31,913 bases of DNA from Opitutia bacterium UBA7374. GTDB taxonomy: Bacteria > Verrucomicrobiota > Verrucomicrobiia > Opitutales > Coraliomargaritaceae. The notes under the pieces were generated by a model that saw only the letters and a list, made by a program, of their open reading frames with translations, searched no databases and was not told the DNA's origin. The position numbers were made by a program, and so were the translations under genes. Location: positions 27,862 through 59,774 of the forward strand of contig DKOA01000041.1 of NCBI GenBank assembly GCA_002469895.1, in the 5' to 3' direction. Below are positions 17,445 through 25,690 of the stretch, in pieces (within the stretch, counting starts at the first letter, position 1; every line of letters starts with the position of its first letter).

Positions 17445-18794
17445 ATGGAGGAGGTCGACATAAAGGTGGAAGCAGAGATCGAGTCGCTGATCGCCAATAA
17501 TCAATTGAAGGCGGTTTCGGAGCGTCTTTCCAGTTGGGCGCATCCGGAGATTGCCGATCTTTTGATTCGTTTGGACAAACCCCACCAGATATTGGTGTAT
17601 CGATCGTTGCCTAGGCAGCGCGCGGCGGATGTATTTGCTTATCTCGAGCCGGAATGGCAAGACAGTCTGCTGACTGCATTAACGGACACGGACACGCGTA
17701 CGCTTTTGGCTGATTTAAGTCCGGATGATCGTACGGCTATGCTGGAGGAACTGCCTGCTACGGTGACTCGTCGCTTACTTCAGTTACTCAGTCCGGAGGA
17801 TTTAGCAGAATCCCGGCAGTTGCTGGGCTACCCGGAGGAGAGTGTTGGGCGGATTATGACACCGGATTACATCCGCTTGCGGGAGGAATGGACGGTTGAG
17901 GTAGCGCTTGCCCATGTACGCAAATTTGGACGCGATTCAGAGATCTTTAATATACTCTACGTGACGGACTCGAACGGTAAGCTGATTGATATCGTACGGA
18001 TGCGTCGATTGATTATGGCGGAGCCCGGCACTGTGGTCCGGGATATGTTGAACTTTAATTGTGTGAGTATCTCAGCTTTTGCGGATCGTGAGGTGGCGGT
18101 GGAGATGATCCAGCGTTACGATGTAAATGCGCTTCCGGTGGTTGATTCAGAAGGAGTGATTGTCGGGATTGTGACGGTGGATGACATCATGGATGTCGCG
18201 GAAGAAGAGGTTACAGAAGACATCCACAAGGGCGCCGCAGTGGCACCGCTGGAGTCAAAGTACAGCGCGGCGGCTCCAACGCAGCTTTTTCGAAAGCGAA
18301 TCGGTTGGTTGTGTATATTGATTTTCGTCAATTTGATTTCAGCCGGCGTAATAGCTGGCTATGAGGAAAACCTTAAGGAAGTCATTGCACTCGCTCTTTT
18401 TATGCCTCTGGTCATTGCCAGCGGGGGAAATAGTGGAGCGCAATCGGCTACTTTGATGGTGCGTGCAATTGCTACCGGGGACCTCAGTCTGGGGGACTGG
18501 TTTCCGGCCCTCTTAAAGGAGTTGATCGTTGGAGTCTTCCTCGGTTTGGCGATGGGCTTAGTGGCTTTTTTCGCCGGTTCCTTTTATGGCGGGGGGCAGC
18601 CAATCGCGTTAATTGTAGGATTGAGTATGGTGGCCATCGTTATCGTGGCGAACACCTTCGGGGCGCTGTTACCTTTCGGTTTGAGTATCCTAAAGGTCGA
18701 CCCTGCAGTGGCTAGTAGTCCTTTGATCACATCTGTCATGGATGTGCTGGGCTTGATTATCTACTTCTCTATCGCGGTGGCGCTACTTGGCTGA
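17445..18794 (+). CDS. mgtE: Magnesium transporter MgtE
   Basis: Mg2+ channel/transporter of the inner membrane gated by cytoplasmic magnesium. The 449-aa protein has the full MgtE architecture: an N-terminal superhelical MgtE_N domain (about residues 1-130, LSPDDRTAMLEELP and LSPEDLAESRQLLGYPEE), two CBS domains (about 135-255, GRIMTPDYIRLREEWTV and NALPVVDSEGVIVGIVTVDD) and five membrane helices (about 285-449) with the pore-helix type LVIASGGNSGAQSATLMVRA. Start ATG 17445; a GTG at 17466 has GGAGGAGG 10 bases upstream and could be the real start, shortening the protein by seven residues. Its 3' end overlaps the convergent PAP2 gene by 12 bp. Confidence 0.94.
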   Translation: MEEVDIKVEAEIESLIANNQLKAVSERLSSWAHPEIADLLIRLDKPHQILVYRSLPRQRAADVFAYLEPEWQDSLLTALTDTDTRTLLADLSPDDRTAMLEELPATVTRRLLQLLSPEDLAESRQLLGYPEESVGRIMTPDYIRLREEWTVEVALAHVRKFGRDSEIFNILYVTDSNGKLIDIVRMRRLIMAEPGTVVRDMLNFNCVSISAFADREVAVEMIQRYDVNALPVVDSEGVIVGIVTVDDIMDVAEEEVTEDIHKGAAVAPLESKYSAAAPTQLFRKRIGWLCILIFVNLISAGVIAGYEENLKEVIALALFMPLVIASGGNSGAQSATLMVRAIATGDLSLGDWFPALLKELIVGVFLGLAMGLVAFFAGSFYGGGQPIALIVGLSMVAIVIVANTFGALLPFGLSILKVDPAVASSPLITSVMDVLGLIIYFSIAVALLG

Positions 18795-19970
18795 TCGCAG
18801 GTCAATCCGCTTGGTGCCTGTGTCCGTATTCTCGATAGTACCATCGAGAATCAGTCCGCTGACGTATTCCGGATCATAATTGATTTCATATTGGTATCCG
18901 GCCGGTAGATGGAGAGTCGTGGTTGCTTGTAAATCGGAAAAGAAGCCGCGCACATAGTGTTGTAGGGTGTGTTTCCCGGGAACATCTGAAGGCACCAATC
19001 GCAGCATGAGTCGGGTTTTCGGGAAGCCAAAACCGACACCCCGGGCAATGCAGAGCAGGTCCGGCTTTTCGGTCTTAACGACGAGTCCACCGGAGATGTC
19101 CAGATGGATGGTTTGTATGGGGCTTTCCTCTGCCAGTTTGATTTGAACTGTTTCTGTTTTGTCTCGGGGAGTCGCTACGGTAACTCCGACAACAAGGACA
19201 ATGACCATTGGCAGAAGGGCTATGCCCGCCCATTTACGTCGCCAAGCGTGAAAGGCAGAGCGTGCGGGCTGCTCTATGTATCGTAAACCTTCATGCAAAT
19301 GGAAGACACGGAAAAGGAAAACACTGGTCAGCCACATGACAATGCCGGCCCATACATTATCGGTCAGAAAGTGTCCGCCGTAACTGGAGCGTGCCACAGA
19401 GATGGCTCCACCGAAAATTAGGGCAAAGAGGAACCAAAAGATCCGTGCACGACCGGTAAAGAGGAGAGCGACTCCAAGAAAGTAAAAGCCCATGGTGGCA
19501 TGTCCTCCGGGGAAGGATTTGCCTTCGCGAACAAAATCTTGTGTGAGGCTGGGCTCAAACTGCTCGGTACCTCCGAATTGTATGATTTGGCTGGGTCGTG
19601 GTCGGCCCCAGTATTCTTTGAGTATGCCGTTCGTGACGAGTCCGTTCCCTAAAGCAAGGAGGAGAAACAGGTAGGCGGCTACCCTTCGGGTAAAGATCAG
19701 GCGTCGAAGGTTATAGCTGAGAATAAGGGTGATCAGCGAGACAACCGCAACTACCAGGGCGGGCACGATCCCGTAATGGTAGAGCCAGGTGTAGAGGGGC
19801 TTGTCTCGTCCGGTCCACTGCTCGTTGAGAGGATCCCGGAACCACTCCTGAAAGGCTAAGTCCCAGCCGAACAGATTGCTGGCAAGGCTAAAAGCGATAC
19901 CAAAAATGAACGGGAGGTAGATATATTTATTCGGGAGCCGCTTTTTCTTTTTTGGATTGTGGTTCTCCAT
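18783..19970 (-). CDS. PAP2-family membrane phosphatase with extra C-terminal exported domain
   Basis: 395 aa from the ATG at 19968-19970; the frame extends 29 codons further upstream, but that part lies inside the preceding gene and is not PAP2-like. The PAP2 phosphatase core (about residues 14-225) has KEYWGRPRP (motif 1, about 118-126), FPGGHATMGF (motif 2, His157) and ARSSYGGHFLTD (motif 3, His200 and Asp204; usual SR is AR). After a final helix at about 248-264 comes a roughly 130-residue beta-rich domain (DISGGLVVKTEKPDLLCIA ... GLILDGTIENTDTGTK) that should face the periplasm. PAP2 enzymes dephosphorylate lipid or polyprenyl (pyro)phosphates. It overlaps the upstream PAP2 gene by 44 bp and is last in the operon. 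Confidence 0.88.
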   Translation of the reverse strand: MENHNPKKKKRLPNKYIYLPFIFGIAFSLASNLFGWDLAFQEWFRDPLNEQWTGRDKPLYTWLYHYGIVPALVVAVVSLITLILSYNLRRLIFTRRVAAYLFLLLALGNGLVTNGILKEYWGRPRPSQIIQFGGTEQFEPSLTQDFVREGKSFPGGHATMGFYFLGVALLFTGRARIFWFLFALIFGGAISVARSSYGGHFLTDNVWAGIVMWLTSVFLFRVFHLHEGLRYIEQPARSAFHAWRRKWAGIALLPMVIVLVVGVTVATPRDKTETVQIKLAEESPIQTIHLDISGGLVVKTEKPDLLCIARGVGFGFPKTRLMLRLVPSDVPGKHTLQHYVRGFFSDLQATTTLHLPAGYQYEINYDPEYVSGLILDGTIENTDTGTKRIDLRSAK

Positions 19971-20727
19971 GGTTAGCAATGTGCGTATTGGGTGCTTGAG
20001 CCAGAGGAAAGGCTCGCATGAGTGTGCGCCCGGGCAGGGCACAAAGGATTCCCACAACGAGTCCGCCGAAGAGATCGGAGGGGTAGTGTTGATTTTCGTA
20101 TGTGCGGGAAAAGGCGATAAGACTGGAACAGACGCTGAGGGCGCTACCTATCCCGGGATGTATAAAGAATACGGGGGTTGACGTGGCGAACGCTGCAGCG
20201 GTATGGCCAGAGGGGAAGCTATGGTACTTTGGGCGCAAGGTAGGGCCGATAAAGGTGTCCGGCTGTTCGGTTCTTTCGGCCACGATGGGCCGTAGCCGCC
20301 CAAAGCCAAGTTTGCCAACGCGCACGACCAAGCTGCTGGCTACAAAGGAAATAAGGATACAAGCAGTGAGCACCTGTAGGCGTCGGGACCGGCGGAGGCA
20401 GGCAATGAGCCAACAGGGTAGAAGAATCATTAAGGGGAAGAAATACTCGCCACTCCAGGAGAGCCAGGCAGCTGCATCGTGGAGAAAGGGAGCATCAAAC
20501 TGACTTTGCAACCAATGATTGAATGTCCCTTCGATCGGCCGGATGATATAGAGGGCAATGACGACAGCAGCGGAGAGCAGCGCAAAGAACTTTAATTTGT
20601 GGAGGATGAGGAACCGGAAGGAAAAGAGTGCGACGTAACGGATGTCAGTCGGCAGGCTCATCCATCGAAACGGTTTTTTCAGAAGTGACTCTGCTTGCTG
20701 CTGTAGCTTTTTATTTCGTGCGCTCAT
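19927..20727 (-). CDS. PAP2-family membrane phosphatase
   Basis: 266 aa, about six hydrophobic helices. All three PAP2 motifs are intact: GKLGFGRLRP (motif 1), FPSGHTAAAF (motif 2, catalytic-assist His) and SRTYENQHYPSD (motif 3, nucleophile His and Asp). It probably removes phosphate from a lipid carrier or lipid A-type substrate at the outer face of the inner membrane; the exact substrate cannot be read from the sequence. The start overlaps the stop of the upstream glycosyltransferase (ATGA), and the end overlaps the second PAP2 gene, so it is in the middle of a coupled run. Confidence 0.92.
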   Translation of the reverse strand: MSARNKKLQQQAESLLKKPFRWMSLPTDIRYVALFSFRFLILHKLKFFALLSAAVVIALYIIRPIEGTFNHWLQSQFDAPFLHDAAAWLSWSGEYFFPLMILLPCWLIACLRRSRRLQVLTACILISFVASSLVVRVGKLGFGRLRPIVAERTEQPDTFIGPTLRPKYHSFPSGHTAAAFATSTPVFFIHPGIGSALSVCSSLIAFSRTYENQHYPSDLFGGLVVGILCALPGRTLMRAFPLAQAPNTHIANHGEPQSKKEKAAPE

Positions 20728-22433
20728 GGTGTTGAGGAAGCTTCAATATAAGCGAGTTCGACCCAAGAAGTATTTCCAGGATTAAAGCCTTGTACCCATC
20801 GGATCTTCCGGTCTGCAAAATGGTTTTCGATTGCCTCGCGCCGGTCGTGCATGGGTTGCGGTGCTTCTCCACCTATCCAGTCGGCGAGGAAGTCGTTGTC
20901 CAAGCGCCAGCGTCGGACGCCAAAGAGCTGTGGTTCTGCGCTGGTCGAATCCATTGCAGATTGAAACTTCCAGTTGTGTCCGCTATACCAGACGAGGCTG
21001 GGTTCGGAGAAGCCGTCTGCGCGGGCCTTTGTTTCCGCGTTTGGCCACTCCGGATCAAGAGATTCTGTCAGTCGCACGGTAGCATGAGCGCTTCTTAATC
21101 CCTGAGAGAGGGGAATCATGAGCAGACTGATCAGCCCCAATAAGGAGAGCGTACGACCAAGCGCTCGAACACGAACCGCTTCAGAGGCGATCAGTAATAC
21201 TGCGAAAATAAGTGCCAGTGCGCCACAAGCAAACCCGAGTGGACGAAGTGTTTCTTTGGGAAGCAAATTCACGCTGAGTGTAAGTGCGATCAGCATGCCC
21301 AAAGTGAGCACTATGCGGTTTATCCACACTGTCCATTGCAGCCGGGGTTGTTCGTGGCGACTCATCCATCGCGCACAGAGAATAGCTAACGCAGGATAAC
21401 CGGGTAAGATGTAGTGGGGTAGTTGTGTCTTGTAAAAGGCGAATACGATGAAGGGCGCGCCGGCCCAACCGAGGAGTATGAGCCCGCTGGAATCTGTGGA
21501 TTTGCGTTCCTTCCAAGCGGTGCAGACGGCCGGCCAGAGAGCGGATACCCAGGGACTGAAAAATAAAAGTACGATAAAAAAGTAATAGACGCCAGGGATG
21601 TAGAAGCGGTCATTGAAGGAACTGATTCCGCGCTCCACGACATGTTCTCCGATTCCAATATCAAAGTAGGCACCCTCGGTTCGGAGCAGTGCCGGGATGC
21701 CCCATGCAGCAACAATGGTCGTGACAATCGTAATTCCCAAGATGAATTCTATACCGATGCGCTTCCAGGGAATCGGAGTTGGATCTTTTCGCTGACGAAA
21801 GAGAAAGTAGAAGAGTAGGGCAATCGTTGGGATGAGGAAGGCGAGTGGCCCTTTCGCGTAGAAGGCGATGCATTGACCGGCGATGAGAACCCAGAACCAT
21901 CGACCGAAAAAGTTTGGTGTTGGGTCGCGCATGAGGTACTCGATGACTCCACGCATGCTCAGGGTGATGCCGAGGATGAGGGGCATATCCGCTACGGCAA
22001 TGCGCCCGTGGATGAGCACTTGCAGGCTGCCCAGCCAAATCAAGCCAGCGATCGCTGCCCACTCCTTGTTCATACCAATTCGGCGGGCGATGCTAAAGCA
22101 GAGCAGGGCCGTGAGCCAGCAGGCGATGGCGGAATGGAGCCGTGCGGCAAACTCATTAATACCAAGGAGACGATAGTGTAGGCTCATCCACCAATAGGTA
22201 AGCGGTGGTTTATCGAAGCGGTAATCGCCATTAAAATAGGGTACGATCCAGTCGCCACCTTCAAGCATTTCCACAGTGGCACGAGCAAATCGTGGTTCAT
22301 CGCGATCGACCAGTGGCATCTGCGTCGTCCCCGGCAGCAGATAAAGCAGAGCGCAGAGGCTAAGGATCAGCAAGGGACGATGTTCTAGCCAGTTGCGCAT
22401 GGGTCCACTAGGTGCCTGCTTGCTCTCTCGCAT
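20724..22433 (-). CDS. ArnT/PMT-like membrane glycosyltransferase (polyprenyl-phosphate-sugar dependent)
   Basis: 569 aa, about 12 hydrophobic helices plus a soluble C-terminal part (about residues 430-569). The catalytic-type acidic motif VDRDEPRFARAT in the first extracytoplasmic loop (Asp43, Asp45, Glu46) and the YRFDKPPLTYWW region are typical of the ArnT / PMT / GT83-GT39 superfamily, which moves a sugar from a polyprenyl phosphate to lipid A, protein or glycan on the periplasmic side. ATG 22433 overlaps the previous gene by 26 bp; ATG 22400 (12th codon) is an in-frame alternative that avoids the overlap. The pairing with a LAB_N protein and a GT2 suggests lipid A or another glycolipid as acceptor, but this is inferred. 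Confidence 0.88.
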   Translation of the reverse strand: MRESKQAPSGPMRNWLEHRPLLILSLCALLYLLPGTTQMPLVDRDEPRFARATVEMLEGGDWIVPYFNGDYRFDKPPLTYWWMSLHYRLLGINEFAARLHSAIACWLTALLCFSIARRIGMNKEWAAIAGLIWLGSLQVLIHGRIAVADMPLILGITLSMRGVIEYLMRDPTPNFFGRWFWVLIAGQCIAFYAKGPLAFLIPTIALLFYFLFRQRKDPTPIPWKRIGIEFILGITIVTTIVAAWGIPALLRTEGAYFDIGIGEHVVERGISSFNDRFYIPGVYYFFIVLLFFSPWVSALWPAVCTAWKERKSTDSSGLILLGWAGAPFIVFAFYKTQLPHYILPGYPALAILCARWMSRHEQPRLQWTVWINRIVLTLGMLIALTLSVNLLPKETLRPLGFACGALALIFAVLLIASEAVRVRALGRTLSLLGLISLLMIPLSQGLRSAHATVRLTESLDPEWPNAETKARADGFSEPSLVWYSGHNWKFQSAMDSTSAEPQLFGVRRWRLDNDFLADWIGGEAPQPMHDRREAIENHFADRKIRWVQGFNPGNTSWVELAYIEASSTP

Positions 22434-22773
22434 TGCGTAGATCGAGCATCAGATTATAGGCGGCGACAAAGGTGGGAAAGAGATTCGAGAGGATCCCGAC
22501 CGAATCGTTTTTGCCCAGCGTAAAATAACTGATTAGGCAGAGCGAACCGATGAGCGACATGATCCAGAAAAGACGGGGCATGATCACTTTTTTTTCCCGA
22601 CGGGAGGCGAGGATCTGAACGATCCATCGGCCACCGAAAAGAAGGACTCCGGTATAGCCGACAAATTTCCACGGAGTGACCACAAGTTTGAGGCCGAAGC
22701 ATTCCGTGTCGATCCAGACATCGTGCATAAAGGCCAGTACGGGCAGGGTAAGGTGAATGTTATCGAAGATCAT
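22408..22773 (-). CDS. Lipid-A-disaccharide synthase N-terminal-like (LAB_N) membrane protein
   Basis: 121 aa. The family core is recognisable: KFVGYTGVLLFGGRWIVQIL, SRREKKVIMPRLFWIMSLIG, and DSVGILSNLFPTFVAAYNLM, arranged as three hydrophobic helices. LAB_N domains occur alone or fused to glycosyltransferases; their biochemical role is not established. It overlaps the GT2 gene upstream by ATGA and the ArnT-like gene downstream by up to 26 bp, so it is made together with both and may be a membrane partner of either. Confidence 0.9.
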   Translation of the reverse strand: MIFDNIHLTLPVLAFMHDVWIDTECFGLKLVVTPWKFVGYTGVLLFGGRWIVQILASRREKKVIMPRLFWIMSLIGSLCLISYFTLGKNDSVGILSNLFPTFVAAYNLMLDLRNAREQAGT

Positions 22774-23474
22774 GAGGACTCTTTTGATTTATCAGTGACC
22801 ACATCGAAGGCTACTTTTCGACGGAGCAACCAGGAAACACCAAATAGATCGTAAATTCCCCGAAGGGCGCGCTCCCAATTTGTATATTTTGAAGTGCCGG
22901 CGTGTCGCTCCCGGTGGTTCACGGGGATTTCGACTATGTGCACGCCGGCCTGTTTCATGAGGGCTGCCATGTAGCGGTGCATTCCATTAAAAGGGACTAG
23001 ATAATCGACAGCACTGCGGTGAAAGCATTTGAGCGAGCAGCCGGTATCGCGTAGCCCGTCATCAATAATCGCCACCCTGATTTTATTGGCTATCCGGGAA
23101 GCCCATCTTCGGCTGGCCTTGTCTTTTCGATTAGCGCGATAGCCGCAGACCATGCCGATGCTGCCTTTTAGTTCGGCTCGTAATCGAGGAATATCCGCGG
23201 GGTCATTTTGGCCGTCTCCGTCCATCATGACACAGACATCTCTAGTGGCCATGCGCATGCCGGCATACATCGCGGCGGATTGTCCCCGGTTTTGGGCAAA
23301 GGTATAGGCACGTACTCCCTCGACGGTTTGGATCAGAGCGAAGGTCTGATCTCGGCTCCCGTCGTCGACTGCGATGACTTCAGCTTTGGGATTTGTCGAG
23401 ACGACTTCGCGCAGTACCGAGACGACGCTTTCGGACTCGTTGTAAAAGGGTATTATGATGCTGTAATCACTCAT
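22770..23474 (-). CDS. GT2 glycosyltransferase, dolichyl/polyprenyl-phosphate sugar synthase type
   Basis: 234 aa, GT-A fold, no C-terminal membrane helices, so like single-domain DPM1 rather than ArnC/GtrB. Seen are YSIIIPFYNESESV at the N-terminus, VIAVDDGSRDQT near residue 35, NRGQSAAMYAGMRMA, the metal-binding MMDGDGQNDPADI (DxD-like, about 78-90), GYRANRKDK, and HRYMAALMKQAGVHIVEIPVNH, all typical of polyprenyl-phosphate mannose/glucose-type synthases. It would charge a polyprenyl phosphate with a sugar on the cytoplasmic face and supply the ArnT-like enzymes in the same operon. It overlaps the upstream gene by 8 bp. Confidence 0.93.
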   Translation of the reverse strand: MSDYSIIIPFYNESESVVSVLREVVSTNPKAEVIAVDDGSRDQTFALIQTVEGVRAYTFAQNRGQSAAMYAGMRMATRDVCVMMDGDGQNDPADIPRLRAELKGSIGMVCGYRANRKDKASRRWASRIANKIRVAIIDDGLRDTGCSLKCFHRSAVDYLVPFNGMHRYMAALMKQAGVHIVEIPVNHRERHAGTSKYTNWERALRGIYDLFGVSWLLRRKVAFDVVTDKSKESS

Positions 23475-24987
23475 TTACGGTAGTGTTCGCTGAATCTGGC
23501 TGGAGGGAATCGGCCAGATAAATGTGAAAACGCGGGTAGTCCCGAACCGGGTGCATGGGAAGGTCACCCAGTCGTTTCAGGTTGTCCAGACGACTCGCTA
23601 AATCTTCCGGCGGCGAGGCTTCGCTGGTGGCTTTTTTTTGCTCAACGACCAAGAGCGTTGGCAGATCTGCTTCCGGCGTGGGGAAAAAGTCGAACTGGCT
23701 GCGTGTTTTGCCGCTATTGTTCCAGAGGTAAACGCTTTTCGGTTCAGAGCCATGGTAAGCAAATTGTGAGGCGGTAAAACGGTGACCGACAAAGAGCAGT
23801 TGCTCGGCCGTGGGAGCCATTTCACTACACTGAGCGACCATTTCAGGATAGCCGAGCCAACCCCTGCGCTGTGGTTGGATGCCGATTTTGGCAAATTGCC
23901 CGGCCAGGGGTCCGAGTAATGGGAGGAGGATCATGAGCCCGAGGCTGATCACCGCAGCAACGCGAACCCCACGCTGAAACCAGCGGGTACGAGCGGCATT
24001 TTGGGCGGACCAAAGAACAATCAGAGCGAGACTGCCGTAGAGAAAGACAGCTGGCCAATTGGGATTGATTCTTTGGCGAAAGGCCATTGCAGACATGACG
24101 GCTAGCCCGGCCGCACCGTAAAATAGGCAGATGTTGACGGCCGGTTCTCGGCGATGTTGCCAGCTCCAAATAAGTGCGGGAAAGAGGAGAAGTAAGAGGA
24201 GCGGGGAAATTAGACCGGCTAAGGCGCCCCATAATTCTCCGAAACGGCTGAGTGCTTCGGCCATGCCGGATTTACCGGCTTCGAAGTGGTGGGCGGTATG
24301 AGCCACCGTGATCCAGTCGTTTTGGGCGTTCCAGAAAAGAGGTGGGAGAAGCGCGATCAAGGATCCGGCAAGAGTTAGCCAGAGCGCCGGCCGTAGAAGC
24401 AGATCACGCCGGTGCAGGAGGCAAAGCAGAAGTATCAACCCGATCTGCAGGAGCATCATTTGCTTGGACAAGTGCCCGAGGCAGAGAGCCAGCCAGAGAG
24501 CGGCATAGGTGGCGGTACGGCATTCCTTAGAAAGCAGAATGGAGGTAGTGCAATACAGCCCGCAGATCCAAAAAAACATCAGCGGTGCATCGATTGTCAG
24601 CATCGAACCGAGTAGGAGGTTTGCCGGCATGAGCGCCAGTGCGGTGAGTCCGGCCAGGCTGAGTAAACCGTCTTGGCTGAGCAAGAGTAGGAAGCGGTAG
24701 AAAAACCAGAGACTGCCGGCTCCGAGAAGGGTAGCGGTGGCCTTAAAGATCCAGGTGAAGTTGCCGAAAATAGAACCGAGTGCGCCGTAGAGCCACCCGA
24801 TGAGAGGGGGTTTACTGAAGTAGCCCCAGTCAGGATATTGGCCCCAGAGCCAATAGTAGGTCTCATCGCCAGCCATACCGACCGGACTAAGGCCATGCCA
24901 GAGCAGTCGCAGAAGGGTGATCGCGCCTATTAATTGGAGTGCCTGTGTATTCGTTTGCGGCGAGTTAGTTGACGCAGATTTATGCAT
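23467..24987 (-). CDS. GT39-family-type membrane glycosyltransferase
   Basis: 506 aa, about 11-12 hydrophobic helices. The first periplasmic loop has GDETYYWLWGQYPDWGYFSK followed by PPLIGWLYGAL, the well-known bacterial GT39/PMT_2 pattern with the catalytic Asp-Glu pair. A short soluble C-terminal region (about 400-506) follows. The donor should be a polyprenyl-phosphate sugar, presumably the GT2 product; the acceptor is unknown. It is the first gene of the six-gene run. Its ATG is at 24985-24987, and the promoter must lie in the 93-bp divergent gap shared with the MazG-like gene. Confidence 0.9.
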   Translation of the reverse strand: MHKSASTNSPQTNTQALQLIGAITLLRLLWHGLSPVGMAGDETYYWLWGQYPDWGYFSKPPLIGWLYGALGSIFGNFTWIFKATATLLGAGSLWFFYRFLLLLSQDGLLSLAGLTALALMPANLLLGSMLTIDAPLMFFWICGLYCTTSILLSKECRTATYAALWLALCLGHLSKQMMLLQIGLILLLCLLHRRDLLLRPALWLTLAGSLIALLPPLFWNAQNDWITVAHTAHHFEAGKSGMAEALSRFGELWGALAGLISPLLLLLLFPALIWSWQHRREPAVNICLFYGAAGLAVMSAMAFRQRINPNWPAVFLYGSLALIVLWSAQNAARTRWFQRGVRVAAVISLGLMILLPLLGPLAGQFAKIGIQPQRRGWLGYPEMVAQCSEMAPTAEQLLFVGHRFTASQFAYHGSEPKSVYLWNNSGKTRSQFDFFPTPEADLPTLLVVEQKKATSEASPPEDLASRLDNLKRLGDLPMHPVRDYPRFHIYLADSLQPDSANTTVNE

Positions 24988-25080
24988 GTAAGAAGGCTCC
25001 CTGTTATAGAGTGGGCATCCAGACTTGAGGCAAGCTTCAAAGGATTGGGGTTGCCCTGTGGCGATGGCTGCGTCTGTTTA

Positions 25081-25452
25081 ATGATTATGGACGATCAGTC
25101 GACTCATCTGCAGCAAATCAAGGACCGAGTACTGGCCTTTGCGCGAGCGCGTGATTGGGAGCAATTTCACTCTCCTAAAAATCTTTCCATGGCGATTGCC
25201 GCGGAGGCTGCCGAATTAATGGAGCATTTTCTCTGGCAATCCCCGGAGCAGTCCCATGCGGATATGGATACAGAAAAAGTGCGTTCCGAGGTCGAGCAAG
25301 AGCTGGCCGATATTCTGATTTTTGCCATCGAATTTGCCAATATTACGGGTATGGATATTGCCGGCATCATTGAGGCAAAGATGAAGCAAAATGCAGAAAA
25401 GTACCCGGTGGAAAAAGCGAAGGGGCGCAGTGAGAAATATACCAAACTCTAG
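25081..25452 (+). CDS. MazG-like nucleotide pyrophosphohydrolase
   Basis: Hydrolyses (d)NTPs to NMP and pyrophosphate, a house-cleaning role. I use ATG 25081 (123 aa) or the nearby ATG 25087; an upstream in-frame ATG at 24982 would overlap the divergent gene's start codon and adds an unlike, Cys-rich segment. The helical MazG/RS21-C6 fold signature is present: EQFHSPKNLSMAIAAEAAEL with the ExxE metal site, then EVEQELADILIFAIEFAN with ExxD. Lone domain of about 120 aa, so similar to the dCTP-pyrophosphatase type group. Confidence 0.88.
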   Translation: MIMDDQSTHLQQIKDRVLAFARARDWEQFHSPKNLSMAIAAEAAELMEHFLWQSPEQSHADMDTEKVRSEVEQELADILIFAIEFANITGMDIAGIIEAKMKQNAEKYPVEKAKGRSEKYTKL

Positions 25453-25489
25453 TTGTGCGGGCTTTTTAGCAGGTGATTTGGTGGCGTCC

Positions 25490-25517
25490 TTGCGGTATAT
25501 TTAAAAAATCTTAGAAT
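25490..25517 (+). promoter_or_regulatory. Candidate sigma70 promoter in front of the putative small RNA
   Basis: TTGCGG (25490-25495), 16 bp spacer, TAGAAT (25512-25517) in an AT-rich stretch. A start about 7 bases later would give a transcript of roughly 100 bases ending at the strong terminator at 25591-25623. Confidence 0.4.
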
Positions 25518-25523
25518 TTTTGA

Positions 25524-25623
25524 ATTCTTTTTGAACGTATGGACCACCCCTGCGTCTTATCCCATGTATCAGTTGTAGTTTGTAGTTTGTAAGACGTCGC
25601 TTTGCAGAGCGGCGTCTTTTTTT
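25524..25623 (+). ncRNA. Candidate small RNA or orphan terminated transcript
   Basis: This stretch lies between the MazG-like gene (ends 25452) and the SixA gene (starts 25691). It has a promoter-like pair upstream and a textbook terminator at its end, and it carries no good protein gene. It includes a 7-base tandem repeat (TAGTTTG twice, 25576-25589). The only open frame is a 17-codon one (ATG 25539 to TAA 25590) without a ribosome-binding site. It resembles no RNA family I know (not tmRNA, SRP, 6S or a SAM riboswitch). The terminator might instead simply end the MazG transcript about 140 bases downstream. Confidence 0.35.
25591..25623 (+). terminator. Strong rho-independent terminator
   Basis: An 11-bp stem (25591-25601 with 25608-25618, one G:T wobble, otherwise perfect) closes a 6-base loop TTGCAG and runs directly into seven T residues (25617-25623). 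It is the best intrinsic terminator I saw in the window. It acts on plus-strand transcription, 35 bases past the candidate sRNA body and 68 bases before the SixA gene. Confidence 0.9.
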
Positions 25624-25690
25624 GTATTTGGGGTGCAGAGGCGCGAGTGAAGCTTGCCGCTGGGTCGATAGGTATTCACTCTAGGAGATA

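Noticed and set aside
19971..20057. 29-residue upstream extension of the PAP2-fusion protein
   Set aside because: It lies inside the preceding PAP2 gene and reads Cys/Trp/Pro-rich sequence without family similarity.
24982..25080. Upstream start for the MazG-like gene
   Set aside because: It would overlap the start codon of the divergent glycosyltransferase and add an unlike, Cys-rich segment ahead of the MazG fold.
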